This document shows positions 35,515 through 43,473 of a stretch of DNA of 64,000 nt, one piece after another. A model generated the notes under the pieces. The model did no database searches. It saw nothing but the letters and a program-made list of their open reading frames with translations, and was not told where the DNA came from. The DNA is from Lachnospiraceae bacterium (GTDB lineage: Bacteria > Bacillota > Clostridia > Lachnospirales > Lachnospiraceae): assembly GCA_902363825.1 (NCBI GenBank), contig CABJBK010000008.1:62001-126000 (forward strand), given 5' to 3'. Every line of letters starts with the position of its first letter. Within the stretch, counting starts at the first letter, position 1. The translations under genes were made by a program, and so were the position numbers.

Positions 35515-36864
35515 TTATCGTTCTATTTTCCTCATATGCCAAAAGTAGATCACAAATATCACTCCACCGGTAAAAATCCACGATGCAATATAAACGTTCA
35601 TTAGCATTTCATAGGTAGGGATCCATCGAAAGACCGTGACCATCCAGATCATACGGAACACCACGGTTCCAAGGATCGTAACAACAGACGGCTCTAACGA
35701 TTTTCCCATGCCTCTTAATGCCGCGCTTTCCACCTCATAGGTCGCTGTCAGCCCTTCCACGGAGCAGACATGCTGCATTCTTATGATCCCATAAGCCGCA
35801 ACTGCCGCACTGGTCGTATAAATTCCGACAAAGAAATCCGCCCATATAATAAAGATAATACTTAAAACTTCGGTAAAACCAAATCCGAAAAGCATGCAAA
35901 GCCCGAATATCTTTTTACATCTTTTTATATTCCCGGCGCCATAATTCTGGCTGGTGAACGTCACTGCTGCCTGTGCAAATGCAACTGCAATATCATAGGT
36001 AAAATACTCGAAATTCAACGCCAGCGAAGATCCCGCGATCGCATCCTCGCCGAATGAGTTGATCCCGCTTTGTATAAACACATTGGAGACGGAAAAGATC
36101 GCGCCCTGTATTCCGGCAGGAATTCCGATGATCAGCACCTTCTTCAGATCCTCTTTATCTATCCTCATTTTTTCCGGTCGGAACTGAAACTCGTCCTCTC
36201 TGCGATACAGATAGATGATAACCAAAGAAGCGCTTAAAATATTTGATATCACAGTGGCTATGGCAACGCCTGCCACTCCAAGTTTAAAGCAGATCACCAG
36301 CACCAGATTTAAGACCACATTTACGATTCCCGATAAGATCAGGTAATACATCGGTCTTCTCGTATCACCAAAACTTCTTAACGCCGCCGATCCGAAATTG
36401 TAAAGGATCATAAACGGAATGCTGACAAAATAGATCCGGATATACAAAAGCGCCTCGCCCATGACACTTTCCGGTGTCCCGGACACTTCAAGCACCGCCC
36501 GCGCAGACAGCATACCGATCCCAAGCAGCAGGACTCCCAGTATACAGCCAAACGTCAGGATCGTATGCAGCATAACATTTATTTTTTCTCTCTTTTTCTG
36601 ACCGATCAGATTTGCCAGTGCCGCATTGGGGCCAACTGAAAACCCGACGATCAGATTTACAAATATGCCCACCAGCGCAACGCAGCTTCCCACTGCCGCG
36701 AGCGCCCTGTCTCCCGCAAATCTTCCGACGACCGCCACATCCGCGGAATTGAACAGCTGCTGCAGGATACTGCTGCATGCCAGTGGTATGGAAAAAAGGA
36801 TCAGCTTTCCCGCCAATCCTCCGTTTAGCATATCCATTTCTTTTGTTTTTCCCGTTTTCTCCAT
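35515..36864 (-). CDS. MATE-family efflux transporter (1)
   Basis: The 449-residue protein has twelve hydrophobic segments in two related halves. It has the MATE N-terminus LAGKLILFSIPLACSSILQQLFNSADVAVVG and the mid-protein IAGSSLALNFEYFTYDIAVAF region. It would export drugs or metabolites with Na+ or H+. AAGGAGG precedes the ATG. It follows the second MATE gene by 55 nt. Confidence 0.9.
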   Translation of the reverse strand: MEKTGKTKEMDMLNGGLAGKLILFSIPLACSSILQQLFNSADVAVVGRFAGDRALAAVGSCVALVGIFVNLIVGFSVGPNAALANLIGQKKREKINVMLHTILTFGCILGVLLLGIGMLSARAVLEVSGTPESVMGEALLYIRIYFVSIPFMILYNFGSAALRSFGDTRRPMYYLILSGIVNVVLNLVLVICFKLGVAGVAIATVISNILSASLVIIYLYRREDEFQFRPEKMRIDKEDLKKVLIIGIPAGIQGAIFSVSNVFIQSGINSFGEDAIAGSSLALNFEYFTYDIAVAFAQAAVTFTSQNYGAGNIKRCKKIFGLCMLFGFGFTEVLSIIFIIWADFFVGIYTTSAAVAAYGIIRMQHVCSVEGLTATYEVESAALRGMGKSLEPSVVTILGTVVFRMIWMVTVFRWIPTYEMLMNVYIASWIFTGGVIFVIYFWHMRKIER

Positions 36865-36919
36865 GAGATATGTTCCTCCTTAGCGGCAGGATATCAAAAC
36901 CTGCGATATAAGATTATAC

Positions 36920-38263
36920 TCACCGGGAGGGAAAATTCAAGCTGTTTCTTTTCTTTGTGTTCCAGATCACCACAGACAGAATAACCGCCGCGTAATCGGT
37001 AAGCGCCTGTCCATAGATCACTCCGTTTAATCCCGCCACTGCATTCAAAAGATAAAGCACCGGGATCAGAAGCAGCCCCTGTCTTAAAACAGAGAGGATC
37101 GTTGCCGGAAGCGCGTTCCCGGTTGACTGCAGGCAGTTCATGTTCACAAACAGGATCCCGATGAATGGGCCGGACAGCATGTATGCCACCAACATCTTTA
37201 CCCCGTAATAGATAATGTCCGCGTCATTGATAAACAGGCGGATGATCGTTTCCCGGAACACAAAGAACAACGCCGTGGCAAGGATCCCGACGATCAGACA
37301 GCATTTCTTGGTGAAGCGGTCAACCGCGATAAAACGTTCCCGGTTCCCCGCGCCGTAATTATAGCCAAGCAGCGGCTGAACACCGTTTGCCAGTCCGAGC
37401 TGTAAAAACGTGATAAACATATTCGCCTTAAAGACGATCCCGATCGCCGCCACCGGCGCATTGCCGTATGCCACCAGGATCTGATTTAAAATGATCGTGG
37501 AAACACTCATGAGCACGGAAAAGATCGCTGTCGGAAATCCGGTCACGCATACTCCGGTCAAAATACCGTCTCCGCATTTGAAATCCTTCGGCGCGATGGA
37601 AAGACATCTGCTCTTTTTCATAAAATACCAGAGATAATAAAGACAGGCGAGGATATTTCCGATCGTCGTTGCGATCGCGGCACCCGCCGCTCCCATACCA
37701 AATCCGCTGATGAATACCGGATCGAGCACGATGTTTGCGATCGTTCCGATCATACTGCCGATCATTGCCTCCCTGCTTGCGCCATCCGCGCGGACAACAA
37801 AGCTTGCCGCCGCCGACCAGATGATAAACGGCGCGCCATAAGAAATATGAAGCGTGTAACCCCGCGCAAACGCATAGGTCTGTGCATCCGCCCCAAACAG
37901 CGTCAAAAGCGGGCACATAAACAAAAGCAGCGAAGCGGCAAACACGATCCCGACGAAAAAGGACGCATAAGCCACAAACGCCGACGCGTTCTTCGCGCGT
38001 TCTTCTTTTTTCTCTCCCATCGCTATGGATGCCACTGCGCTTCCGCCCATGCCAAACATATTGGCGAATGCCATAAAAAGAATAAAGATCGGGTTGGTCA
38101 GGCTGACCGCCGCCACCTGAAGCGGATCATTCGTCTGCCCCACAAAGAACGTATCCGCCATGTTATAAACAACCGTCACCAGGCTGCTGATCACACTCGG
38201 GATCGCCATCTTTGCCACCGCTTTTGATACCTTAAGACTGCCCATAAGTTCCTTTTGTTCCAT
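36920..38263 (-). CDS. MATE-family efflux transporter (2), coupled to a MarR regulator
   Basis: The 447-residue protein starts MEQKELMGSLKVSKAVAK and has twelve membrane segments, including VVYNMADTFFVGQTNDPLQVAA and QPLLGYNYGAGNRER. The ATG at 38263 follows GGAAGGA, 5 nt after the MarR stop, so regulator and pump are co-transcribed and the pump is the likely MarR target. It is a distant paralogue of the neighbouring MATE gene. Confidence 0.92.
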   Translation of the reverse strand: MEQKELMGSLKVSKAVAKMAIPSVISSLVTVVYNMADTFFVGQTNDPLQVAAVSLTNPIFILFMAFANMFGMGGSAVASIAMGEKKEERAKNASAFVAYASFFVGIVFAASLLLFMCPLLTLFGADAQTYAFARGYTLHISYGAPFIIWSAAASFVVRADGASREAMIGSMIGTIANIVLDPVFISGFGMGAAGAAIATTIGNILACLYYLWYFMKKSRCLSIAPKDFKCGDGILTGVCVTGFPTAIFSVLMSVSTIILNQILVAYGNAPVAAIGIVFKANMFITFLQLGLANGVQPLLGYNYGAGNRERFIAVDRFTKKCCLIVGILATALFFVFRETIIRLFINDADIIYYGVKMLVAYMLSGPFIGILFVNMNCLQSTGNALPATILSVLRQGLLLIPVLYLLNAVAGLNGVIYGQALTDYAAVILSVVIWNTKKRNSLNFPSR

Positions 38264-38267
38264 AGAT

Positions 38268-38702
38268 CTATCCTTCCTTTCCCGCTGCATCCAGGTTTTT
38301 TAACATTTGTTCCGTGATCCGCAGAAATTCCTTCTGTTCCGACGTACTGATCCCTTTCAGTAAAAGCTGTTCCGATTCCTCGATCTCCGTGCGCAGTGCC
38401 TCCCGGATCGTCTCTGCCTTCTCCGTAAATACGATCTTTTTATAGCGGGCATCCTGCTTTTCCGCTTCACGCCGGATCAGCCCTTTTTTCTCCAAAGTCT
38501 TTAATGCCTCGGTCGCCGTGGACGGCCGCAGCCCGAATTCTTCTTCGATCTCTTTTTGATATACCGAATGGCTTCCCGATTCCACGATAATATAATCCAG
38601 AATATTGCCCTGCGCCCCGGTAATCCCAAGGGACTCCTGGATCGCGCGCGAACGCCTGCGCAGCCGGTTTGAGATCCGGTTTATCATTTTTCCTGTCTGC
38701 AT
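38268..38702 (-). CDS. MarR-family transcriptional regulator
   Basis: The 144-residue winged-helix protein has the MarR core: ITGAQGNILDYII, EEFGLRPSTATEALKTLEKKGLIRR (recognition helix region) and the wing EKQDARYKKIVFTEKA. It probably represses its own operon with the downstream MATE pump and responds to a toxic ligand. AAGGAG precedes the ATG. Confidence 0.9.
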   Translation of the reverse strand: MQTGKMINRISNRLRRRSRAIQESLGITGAQGNILDYIIVESGSHSVYQKEIEEEFGLRPSTATEALKTLEKKGLIRREAEKQDARYKKIVFTEKAETIREALRTEIEESEQLLLKGISTSEQKEFLRITEQMLKNLDAAGKEG

Positions 38703-38765
38703 ATTTTTTCTCCTTCAATAGTTCGGTTCCTAAGTATTTTAAGGCGGTATTTCTGAAATGTCAAG

Positions 38766-38805
38766 AAAAGACTCTGAAACATTTTTTCTGTCTCAGAGTC
38801 TTTTT
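38766..38805. terminator. Intrinsic terminator upstream of the marR operon
   Basis: A perfect 12-bp stem AAAAGACTCTGA / TCAGAGTCTTTT with a 15-nt loop ends in T runs. It closes the transcript of the hypothetical gene at 38852 before the marR promoter region. Confidence 0.8.
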
Positions 38806-38851
38806 CCTGCTGTCTTGCTTTTTCCTGTTTGATTTTTACCATGTGTTCCGG

Positions 38852-39514
38852 TCACGCTTTCTGATCAAACGTCTGCCTTGTTTCCAGATAATCCGGCAGC
38901 ACTGCCTGTGCTTCTTTATTTTCCGCTTTTACCGCACGATATTCCCGCCAGTAGACCGCATAAAATTCCTGCGATTTTTCCTGCTCCTTCGGTGTCAGTC
39001 CATACCCCCATCCCACTCCGGTATTACTGAGCACCAGCGTTCCCTGATAAGAGATATCCGCTCCATATCCGCCGGTCGATAAAATGGGCTGATTTAATAC
39101 GCCTCCCCCGCCAAGCGGCGTCAGCTTTTCTGCCAGGTTCCCTTTTCCTTTGCTTTCCTGAAGAAAATCAAGCAGCGTCAGTTCTCCGATCGGCTTATTT
39201 CCCTTTTTTTCTTTTCCCTTTTGCATGACGGTTTTCGCCTGCTGATAAAGCAGTTTCCGGTTTGGTGCAACATCCGAAAGATACTCCGCCCGAAGTGTAA
39301 GTACCTGTCTTGATATGGCATCCGACTCCGCCTTATTTTCCGTCTTCGCCGCTTTCTGTGCCAGATTTTTGATCTCGCTTACAAACTGCTCCTTTGTTTT
39401 GGAAGATTTCCCGGCTGAAGGAATGTAAGACCAGTTTGGTTCACCCGTCGCTGTCCATGTGACCAGTTTGTCACCCGTCCGATTCATTTTATGTTCCATC
39501 GAGATGCGATTCAT
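38852..39514 (-). CDS. Hypothetical protein, no recognised domain
   Basis: The 220-residue protein starts MNRISMEHKMNRTGD at 39514, after AAAGGAAACGGATT. It has no signal peptide or membrane segment. The first half is Lys/Gln-rich and helical; residues near 130-160 are glycine-rich (LGGGGVLNQPILSTGGYG). The C-terminal part has KEQEKSQEFYAVYWREYRAV. I do not recognise a family. Terminators on both sides show that it is a single transcription unit, transcribed after the hsp20 operon. Confidence 0.65.
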   Translation of the reverse strand: MNRISMEHKMNRTGDKLVTWTATGEPNWSYIPSAGKSSKTKEQFVSEIKNLAQKAAKTENKAESDAISRQVLTLRAEYLSDVAPNRKLLYQQAKTVMQKGKEKKGNKPIGELTLLDFLQESKGKGNLAEKLTPLGGGGVLNQPILSTGGYGADISYQGTLVLSNTGVGWGYGLTPKEQEKSQEFYAVYWREYRAVKAENKEAQAVLPDYLETRQTFDQKA

Positions 39515-39579
39515 AATCCGTTTCCTTTCCTGTTTTTTCTCTCTGTATATAGAATATATCGGCTGTTTTTTCACATAAG

Positions 39580-39610
39580 AAAAGACCTGCGACAAAATCG
39601 CAGGTCTTTT
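39580..39610. terminator. Intrinsic terminator of the hsp20 operon
   Basis: A perfect 13-bp stem AAAAGACCTGCGA / TCGCAGGTCTTTT with a 5-nt loop lies 9 nt after the stop of the 39-codon gene. Confidence 0.88.
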
Positions 39611-39619
39611 CGTTTATCC

Positions 39620-39739
39620 TTAATGATGTTTTTTTGCACTGTGTGCTTCTCTTGCTTCCGCAACAGCCTCATGATCCGCTATGTTGATCTTTGAAACTGC
39701 CTTTTTCTTTTTCAACGGATGTTTTGGATTTTTATCCAT
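39620..39739 (-). CDS. 39-residue basic protein downstream of hsp20
   Basis: A short frame starts at the ATG at 39739, 9 nt after an AAGAGG site, and ends with TAA at 39620, just before the operon terminator. It encodes MDKNPKHPLKKKKAVSK, then INIADHEAVAEAREAHSAKKHH. It is very basic at both ends with a short acidic, helical middle. It lies 30 nt downstream of hsp20 with no promoter between them, so it should be heat-induced through the CIRCE promoter. No family is recognised; a nucleic-acid or chaperone-associated role is only a guess. Confidence 0.7.
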   Translation of the reverse strand: MDKNPKHPLKKKKAVSKINIADHEAVAEAREAHSAKKHH

Positions 39740-39769
39740 GTGAATCGCCTCTTTTCAAATCTGAGCAGT

Positions 39770-40207
39770 TTAACCTTCTATTGCTATATAGCGTTTCTCC
39801 GGGACGGCCTTCTTGTCTTCTTTCGGAACATCCAGTGTCAAAATACCGTTTTCGTATTTCGCGTGGATATCCTGCTCGGTAAGGCTTTCGCCTACATAAA
39901 AGCTGCGGCTCATGCTGCCCGCGTAACGTTCACGTCTGATGTATCTGTTTTCTTTATCTTTCTCATCCTTGTCGAGTCCCTTCTCGGCACTGATGGTCAG
40001 ATATCCGTCATTCAGTTCCAGCTTGATCTCGTCTTTCTTAAAGCCCGGGAGATCAATCGCTACTTCGTAACCCTGATCCGTTTCCTTCACATCAGTCTTC
40101 ATCATATTTTTCGCATGTTTCCCGTACAATGTCTTATCAATATCCGGGAACGAAAAATCCATCCAGTCATCAAATAAGTTCTCTCCAAAAATACTAGGCA
40201 TCAACAT
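39770..40207 (-). CDS. hsp20: Hsp20/alpha-crystallin small heat-shock protein
   Basis: The 145-residue holdase has an N-terminal region starting MLMPSIFGENLFDDWMDF. The alpha-crystallin domain (about residues 35-135) contains YEVAIDLPGFKKDEIKLEL and ENGILTLDVPK, the last being the dimerisation strand with the conserved G-x-L motif. AGGAGG precedes the ATG. A CIRCE-overlapped promoter lies 140 nt upstream, so HrcA control is expected. Confidence 0.95.
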   Translation of the reverse strand: MLMPSIFGENLFDDWMDFSFPDIDKTLYGKHAKNMMKTDVKETDQGYEVAIDLPGFKKDEIKLELNDGYLTISAEKGLDKDEKDKENRYIRRERYAGSMSRSFYVGESLTEQDIHAKYENGILTLDVPKEDKKAVPEKRYIAIEG

Positions 40208-40348
40208 AAGTCATTCCTCCTTTTATCGACAATCATGTGTGCCATGAATGTAAAACCATATGAAAACTGTAAACCCCATCCGCGCTCCTGCGCGTCCGGT
40301 GAAACTCCGGAAGTCTTTCTTTCGATCCCCTTCCTTTGTTCTAGTTAC

Positions 40349-40391
40349 GTTATAGCACTGTTTATTAGCACTGTCAAGACGTGAGTGCTAA
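40349..40391 (-). promoter_or_regulatory. hsp20 promoter overlapped by a CIRCE (HrcA) operator
   Basis: CIRCE lies at 40365-40391 (TTAGCACTG, 9 nt, GAGTGCTAA). The minus strand has -35 TTGACA (40372-40377) inside it and -10 TATAAC (40349-40354), with 17-nt spacing, as at clpB. The inferred start near 40342 leaves a 135-nt leader (40208-40342) with short GC-rich hairpins (TCCGG/CCGGA, CGCG/GCGCG). Confidence 0.9.
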
Positions 40392-40422
40392 TTTTTTGTG
40401 AATTTTGTGTGAACGCTGTATT

Positions 40423-41229
40423 TTACCATTTTTCCATCCTTCCATCCGCCAGGATCCTCACACAGGTTCCCTCATTGATCTCCTTCTGATAGAGCATCGC
40501 GTCCGGTTCCATCCGCTCGATCTTTTCTCCGTCCTCCGATTCTAAATATACTTTTGCCATCGGTTCTGCCCCGTCCGGTCTCCCCTCGCATCCGAAATCC
40601 GGCTCATCGATTCTCACCACACGGTATACCGGCACATTCTCACACGACTCATCCTGCCACATCATCTGATGCAGTGACCGGTAGAATTTCTTGAAATAGA
40701 TGCTCACATCCACATCCGGGCGGTTCTTTAAAATCCACTCAAACGAGGTCATTACAAAAGACGCGTACAACGACGAATAATAGTCCGTCTCAAGTTCGGT
40801 TCCCGGTCTTTGTTCTATATAATAAGCAAAAAACGCGTTCTTTAAACAGTGACGCATATCATCATACAGATGGATCTCCTCCTCATGAATGGAAAAAAGC
40901 GCAAGCAGCGCATCCCCTTCCTCATAGAAATCCCGGTAAAACAACTGAATGCTCTGTGAAAGATGTTCCAACGCCGCTTCATCCGGCAGTGCGTCCCCGA
41001 AACGTTCCCGCAGACATTTTTCAAATTTCTGAAAAAAACGTCCGCACAAAAGTTCCGCCAGTTCGTATTTGTCCCGGTAATGGCGGTAAAAAGTTGTCCG
41101 GTTGATCCCTGCCGCATCCAGAATGTCCTGCACTGTGATCTTTGGAAAACTTTTTTCCTGCAAAAGCTGTATAAATTTTTCCTCTATCTTTTCCCGCGTC
41201 TTTTTCGTCCGCAGCCCGTTTTTATTCAT
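40423..41229 (-). CDS. TetR/AcrR-family transcriptional regulator
   Basis: The 268-residue protein has an N-terminal TetR helix-turn-helix: KKTREKIEEKFIQLLQEKSF then ITVQDILDAAGINRTTFYRHY, about residues 5-55. A helical ligand-binding region follows, and an extra ~60-residue C-terminal tail rich in Glu/Asp (RPDGAEPMAKVYLESEDG) is not usual for the family. The start at 41229 follows AAGGAG; an alternative ATG lies at 41262. It is divergent from the HXXEE fragment, a possible former target. Confidence 0.85.
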   Translation of the reverse strand: MNKNGLRTKKTREKIEEKFIQLLQEKSFPKITVQDILDAAGINRTTFYRHYRDKYELAELLCGRFFQKFEKCLRERFGDALPDEAALEHLSQSIQLFYRDFYEEGDALLALFSIHEEEIHLYDDMRHCLKNAFFAYYIEQRPGTELETDYYSSLYASFVMTSFEWILKNRPDVDVSIYFKKFYRSLHQMMWQDESCENVPVYRVVRIDEPDFGCEGRPDGAEPMAKVYLESEDGEKIERMEPDAMLYQKEINEGTCVRILADGRMEKW

Positions 41230-41357
41230 AACTTTCCGATCTCCTTTTTGATCTGTGGCCACTTTTGCAACAAAAAACGAAATTTTGTTGATTGAAGCAG
41301 GCTCTCATCTTTTTTATGATACATACGAAAAGAAAAAAAGAAAAGAGGGAATTTATT

Positions 41358-41510
41358 ATGTCAATGAAAGAACTTGCGTGGCTGATGCCGTTACTCTTTA
41401 TCCTGCATGATATGGAAGAGATCGTACTTGGCATGGCGAACTTAAAACTGCTGCACCGGCACGCGCACAGCTTTTCTGATCTCATCGATCACGTTTTTGC
41501 ACATAAATAA
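41358..41510 (+). pseudogene. HXXEE-domain membrane protein, truncated after about 25 residues
   Basis: The ATG at 41358 follows GAGGGAATTTATT. The first part, MSMKELAWLMPLLFILHDM then EEIVLG, matches the N-terminal helix of HXXEE (PF13787-type) membrane proteins, with the His-Asp-Met-Glu-Glu motif intact. After MANLKLLHRHAHSFSDL the frame ends at residue 50, whereas full proteins have about 150-200 residues. It looks like a 5' remnant whose remainder was replaced by the palindrome-rich strip at 41509-41662. Confidence 0.6.
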
Positions 41511-41635
41511 AGTGTGCGCTTACCGCACACTTTCGCGTGCGAGCGGTATGTTCAACATAAACTTCATCTCCGCGAGCTGCGCATCCCCGCGGAGCGTTTT
41601 TAAATCATAGGACGGAATTTCCTATGATTTAAAAA
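41509..41635. repeat. Cluster of three palindromes downstream of the HXXEE remnant
   Basis: Three hairpins follow in quick succession: AAAGTGTGCG / CGCACACTTT (41509-41533), CTCCGCG / CGCGGAG (41568-41594) and a perfect 15-bp arm pair TTTTTAAATCATAGG / CCTATGATTTAAAAA (41597-41635). Together with the terminator that follows, four inverted repeats lie within 155 bp. This looks like a palindromic intergenic repeat or MITE remnant; copies elsewhere in the genome were not checkable. Confidence 0.5.
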
Positions 41636-41638
41636 TAA

Positions 41639-41662
41639 GGGGCTGCCGTAAACAGCAGCCCC
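41639..41662 (-). terminator. Intrinsic terminator after the acidic lipoprotein gene
   Basis: GGGGCTGC / GCAGCCCC form a perfect 8-bp stem. On the minus strand it is followed by TTATTTTT. It is 20 nt after the stop codon at 41683. Confidence 0.8.
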
Positions 41663-41682
41663 CTCTCACAGATCCGTGCATC

Positions 41683-42594
41683 TTATTCATAAGTGCTCAT
41701 CGAGATCGCGGTCACGCCCATGTCATCAAAAACCGTGATCTTTAAATAATAGGTATAATCTACATTGTAGTTGTAAGTCACATAACCATATTCATCCGCT
41801 TCATAAATGTCATCACACGGCCCGAATGCTGCCTCGACCTCTTCACGGGTACTGCCGATGCCAATACCGTCCGCGATCTCCATATACGGATAATCATCCA
41901 CCTGTGTAAAACCACTGCAGGTGTCTAACTGAATACTCCAGATATCGCAGTCCAAAATATCTTTTGCCGTGTCACTGGTATTGATAAATCCTACCCACAC
42001 CATGAGATCCTCGTCATACGCCGGATTGGTGAGTTCGATCGTATCATAGGTCTTATCACCCGGATTTAAAACATATCCGTCCGAATAACCATATTCCGCA
42101 AGGTCAAAGCTCCATCCGTTTTCTTCCAGTTCCTGATAAGATGCCGGAAGCGCGTAGTAAGCTCCGTCAAACATAAACTCCATATCGCTCCAGTCATCGG
42201 AGAGCAGTCCGGCACTGCCGCTGCTTTGTACCGCATCTGTCGTATGATCGTCGGTATCCGCGCCAAGATCGACCGTATCGTGCGTTCCATAAGAAGAACC
42301 ATGGGAAGATCCGTAGGATGCGACATATTCGCTGTCATCTTCCTCAGTCGCCAGTTCCATGTCGATCTGCTCGGTATCTTCCTCCTTTTTATCCTTATCT
42401 TTATCCTTATCTTTTGAATTTGAATGCCAGTCTTCACTGTCGTCCTCGTCCCACTCCTTATCGATCCAGGACTCCTCTTTTTCTTTCTCCGCGGAAACTG
42501 CCTGACCGGCTCCCGCGCTCTTTCCACAACCCATGCTTCCCACTGCTGCCAGTGTCATCATCATTACCATAATCGCAATTTTCTTATTTTTCAT
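41683..42594 (-). CDS. Lipoprotein with acidic/lysine low-complexity linker, function unknown
   Basis: The 303-residue protein starts with a lipoprotein signal peptide (lipobox GSMGC near residue 23). Residues 40-125 are a charged, disordered stretch with KDKDKDKDKK and Ser/Gly/His-rich repeats. The C-terminal 160 residues form a globular domain with WSFDLAEYGYSDGYVLNPGD and GIGIGSTREEVEAAFGPCDD, the latter resembling beta-lactamase-inhibitor/SmpA-like folds. I cannot assign a function; it is presumably surface-attached. It is a single unit with its own terminator. Confidence 0.75.
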   Translation of the reverse strand: MKNKKIAIMVMMMTLAAVGSMGCGKSAGAGQAVSAEKEKEESWIDKEWDEDDSEDWHSNSKDKDKDKDKKEEDTEQIDMELATEEDDSEYVASYGSSHGSSYGTHDTVDLGADTDDHTTDAVQSSGSAGLLSDDWSDMEFMFDGAYYALPASYQELEENGWSFDLAEYGYSDGYVLNPGDKTYDTIELTNPAYDEDLMVWVGFINTSDTAKDILDCDIWSIQLDTCSGFTQVDDYPYMEIADGIGIGSTREEVEAAFGPCDDIYEADEYGYVTYNYNVDYTYYLKITVFDDMGVTAISMSTYE

Positions 42595-42697
42595 TTCTTT
42601 TTTCTCCCTTAAAATTCTTCACGCGTGTTGTTGTCTTTTCACATATAATACCCGTGATTTTCCATTAAGGTTTCAGAAACAGAAAAATTTTTCTTTT

Positions 42698-43366
42698 TTA
42701 CAGCTCCGGTGTCTTCAAAATGCAAAAATGATTCCGCTCAACGCGAATGAGCCCCTCCTTCTGCATCTTTCCAAGTTCCTTGGACAGCGCCGACCGATCC
42801 ACACTCAGATAATCGGCTAACTGCTGTCTGTTATAGGAAATATCAAATTCACTGCCCGCATGCTGCATGGATTCATACGAAAGATAGGATAGCAGCCGCC
42901 CCCGGATGGATTTTGACGAGGTATTAAAAATCCTTCTCGACAGACGCAGATTTTTCCGTGCGGAAACGGAGAGCAGATTCTTAAGCAGCTTCTGATGATA
43001 GCTACAGGCGTTCGGACAGATCTGAAGCATTTTCGTGACATCCAAAAACAGGATCCCCGCCGGCTCCTGCGCGGTCACATTGACCATCAGCCGTTCCCCC
43101 GGCACACAGGCGTAGGATTCCGCAAAGATCCTCCCCTCGCCGACCTTGTCCAAGACACTGCAGTTTCCCCACGCATCCACATTTTCGATCAGAACACTGC
43201 CCGAGAGCACCAGCCCGATCTCGGTCGTAACATCCCCTGCACAGTAGATGGTCTCTCCTTTTTTATAGTTCCGCTCGACCGCCTTTAAGCAGGTGAGCAT
43301 CTGCTTTATCTCCTCTTCCGTCGTCCCCGCGAACAGCGGTGTCCGCGCGAGTTTAAAATAATTCAT
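42698..43366 (-). CDS. Crp/Fnr-family regulator, probable HcpR-like controller of hcp
   Basis: The 222-residue protein has a cyclic-nucleotide-binding-type sensor domain (about residues 10-120, YKKGETIYCAGDVTTEIGLVLSG). A C-terminal winged helix has recognition segment QQLADYLSVDRSALSKELGKMQ (about 178-199). It is divergent from hcp with one palindrome between them. Crp/Fnr proteins beside hcp (HcpR) respond to nitric oxide or nitrosative stress in several anaerobes, so this role is likely but inferred. AAAGGAG precedes the ATG. Confidence 0.88.
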   Translation of the reverse strand: MNYFKLARTPLFAGTTEEEIKQMLTCLKAVERNYKKGETIYCAGDVTTEIGLVLSGSVLIENVDAWGNCSVLDKVGEGRIFAESYACVPGERLMVNVTAQEPAGILFLDVTKMLQICPNACSYHQKLLKNLLSVSARKNLRLSRRIFNTSSKSIRGRLLSYLSYESMQHAGSEFDISYNRQQLADYLSVDRSALSKELGKMQKEGLIRVERNHFCILKTPEL

Positions 43367-43381
43367 AAATTTTTCTCCTTT

Positions 43382-43397
43382 TGTTGTTTTAACAACA
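43382..43397. promoter_or_regulatory. Crp/Fnr-type operator between the regulator gene and hcp
   Basis: TGTTGTTTTAACAACA is a perfect 7-nt inverted repeat around TT. It is centred at 43389.5. A -10-like TATACT at 43419-43424 predicts an hcp start near 43431, which puts the palindrome at about -41.5, the classic class II activator position. On the other side it lies 16 nt from the regulator's start codon, so it could also repress that gene. Confidence 0.6.
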
Positions 43398-43473
43398 TAT
43401 TTATTGTTTGGATCATATTATACTGCGTTTGAAAAGTCAAGAACACATCAAATCAATCAGGAGGATTTTCATT

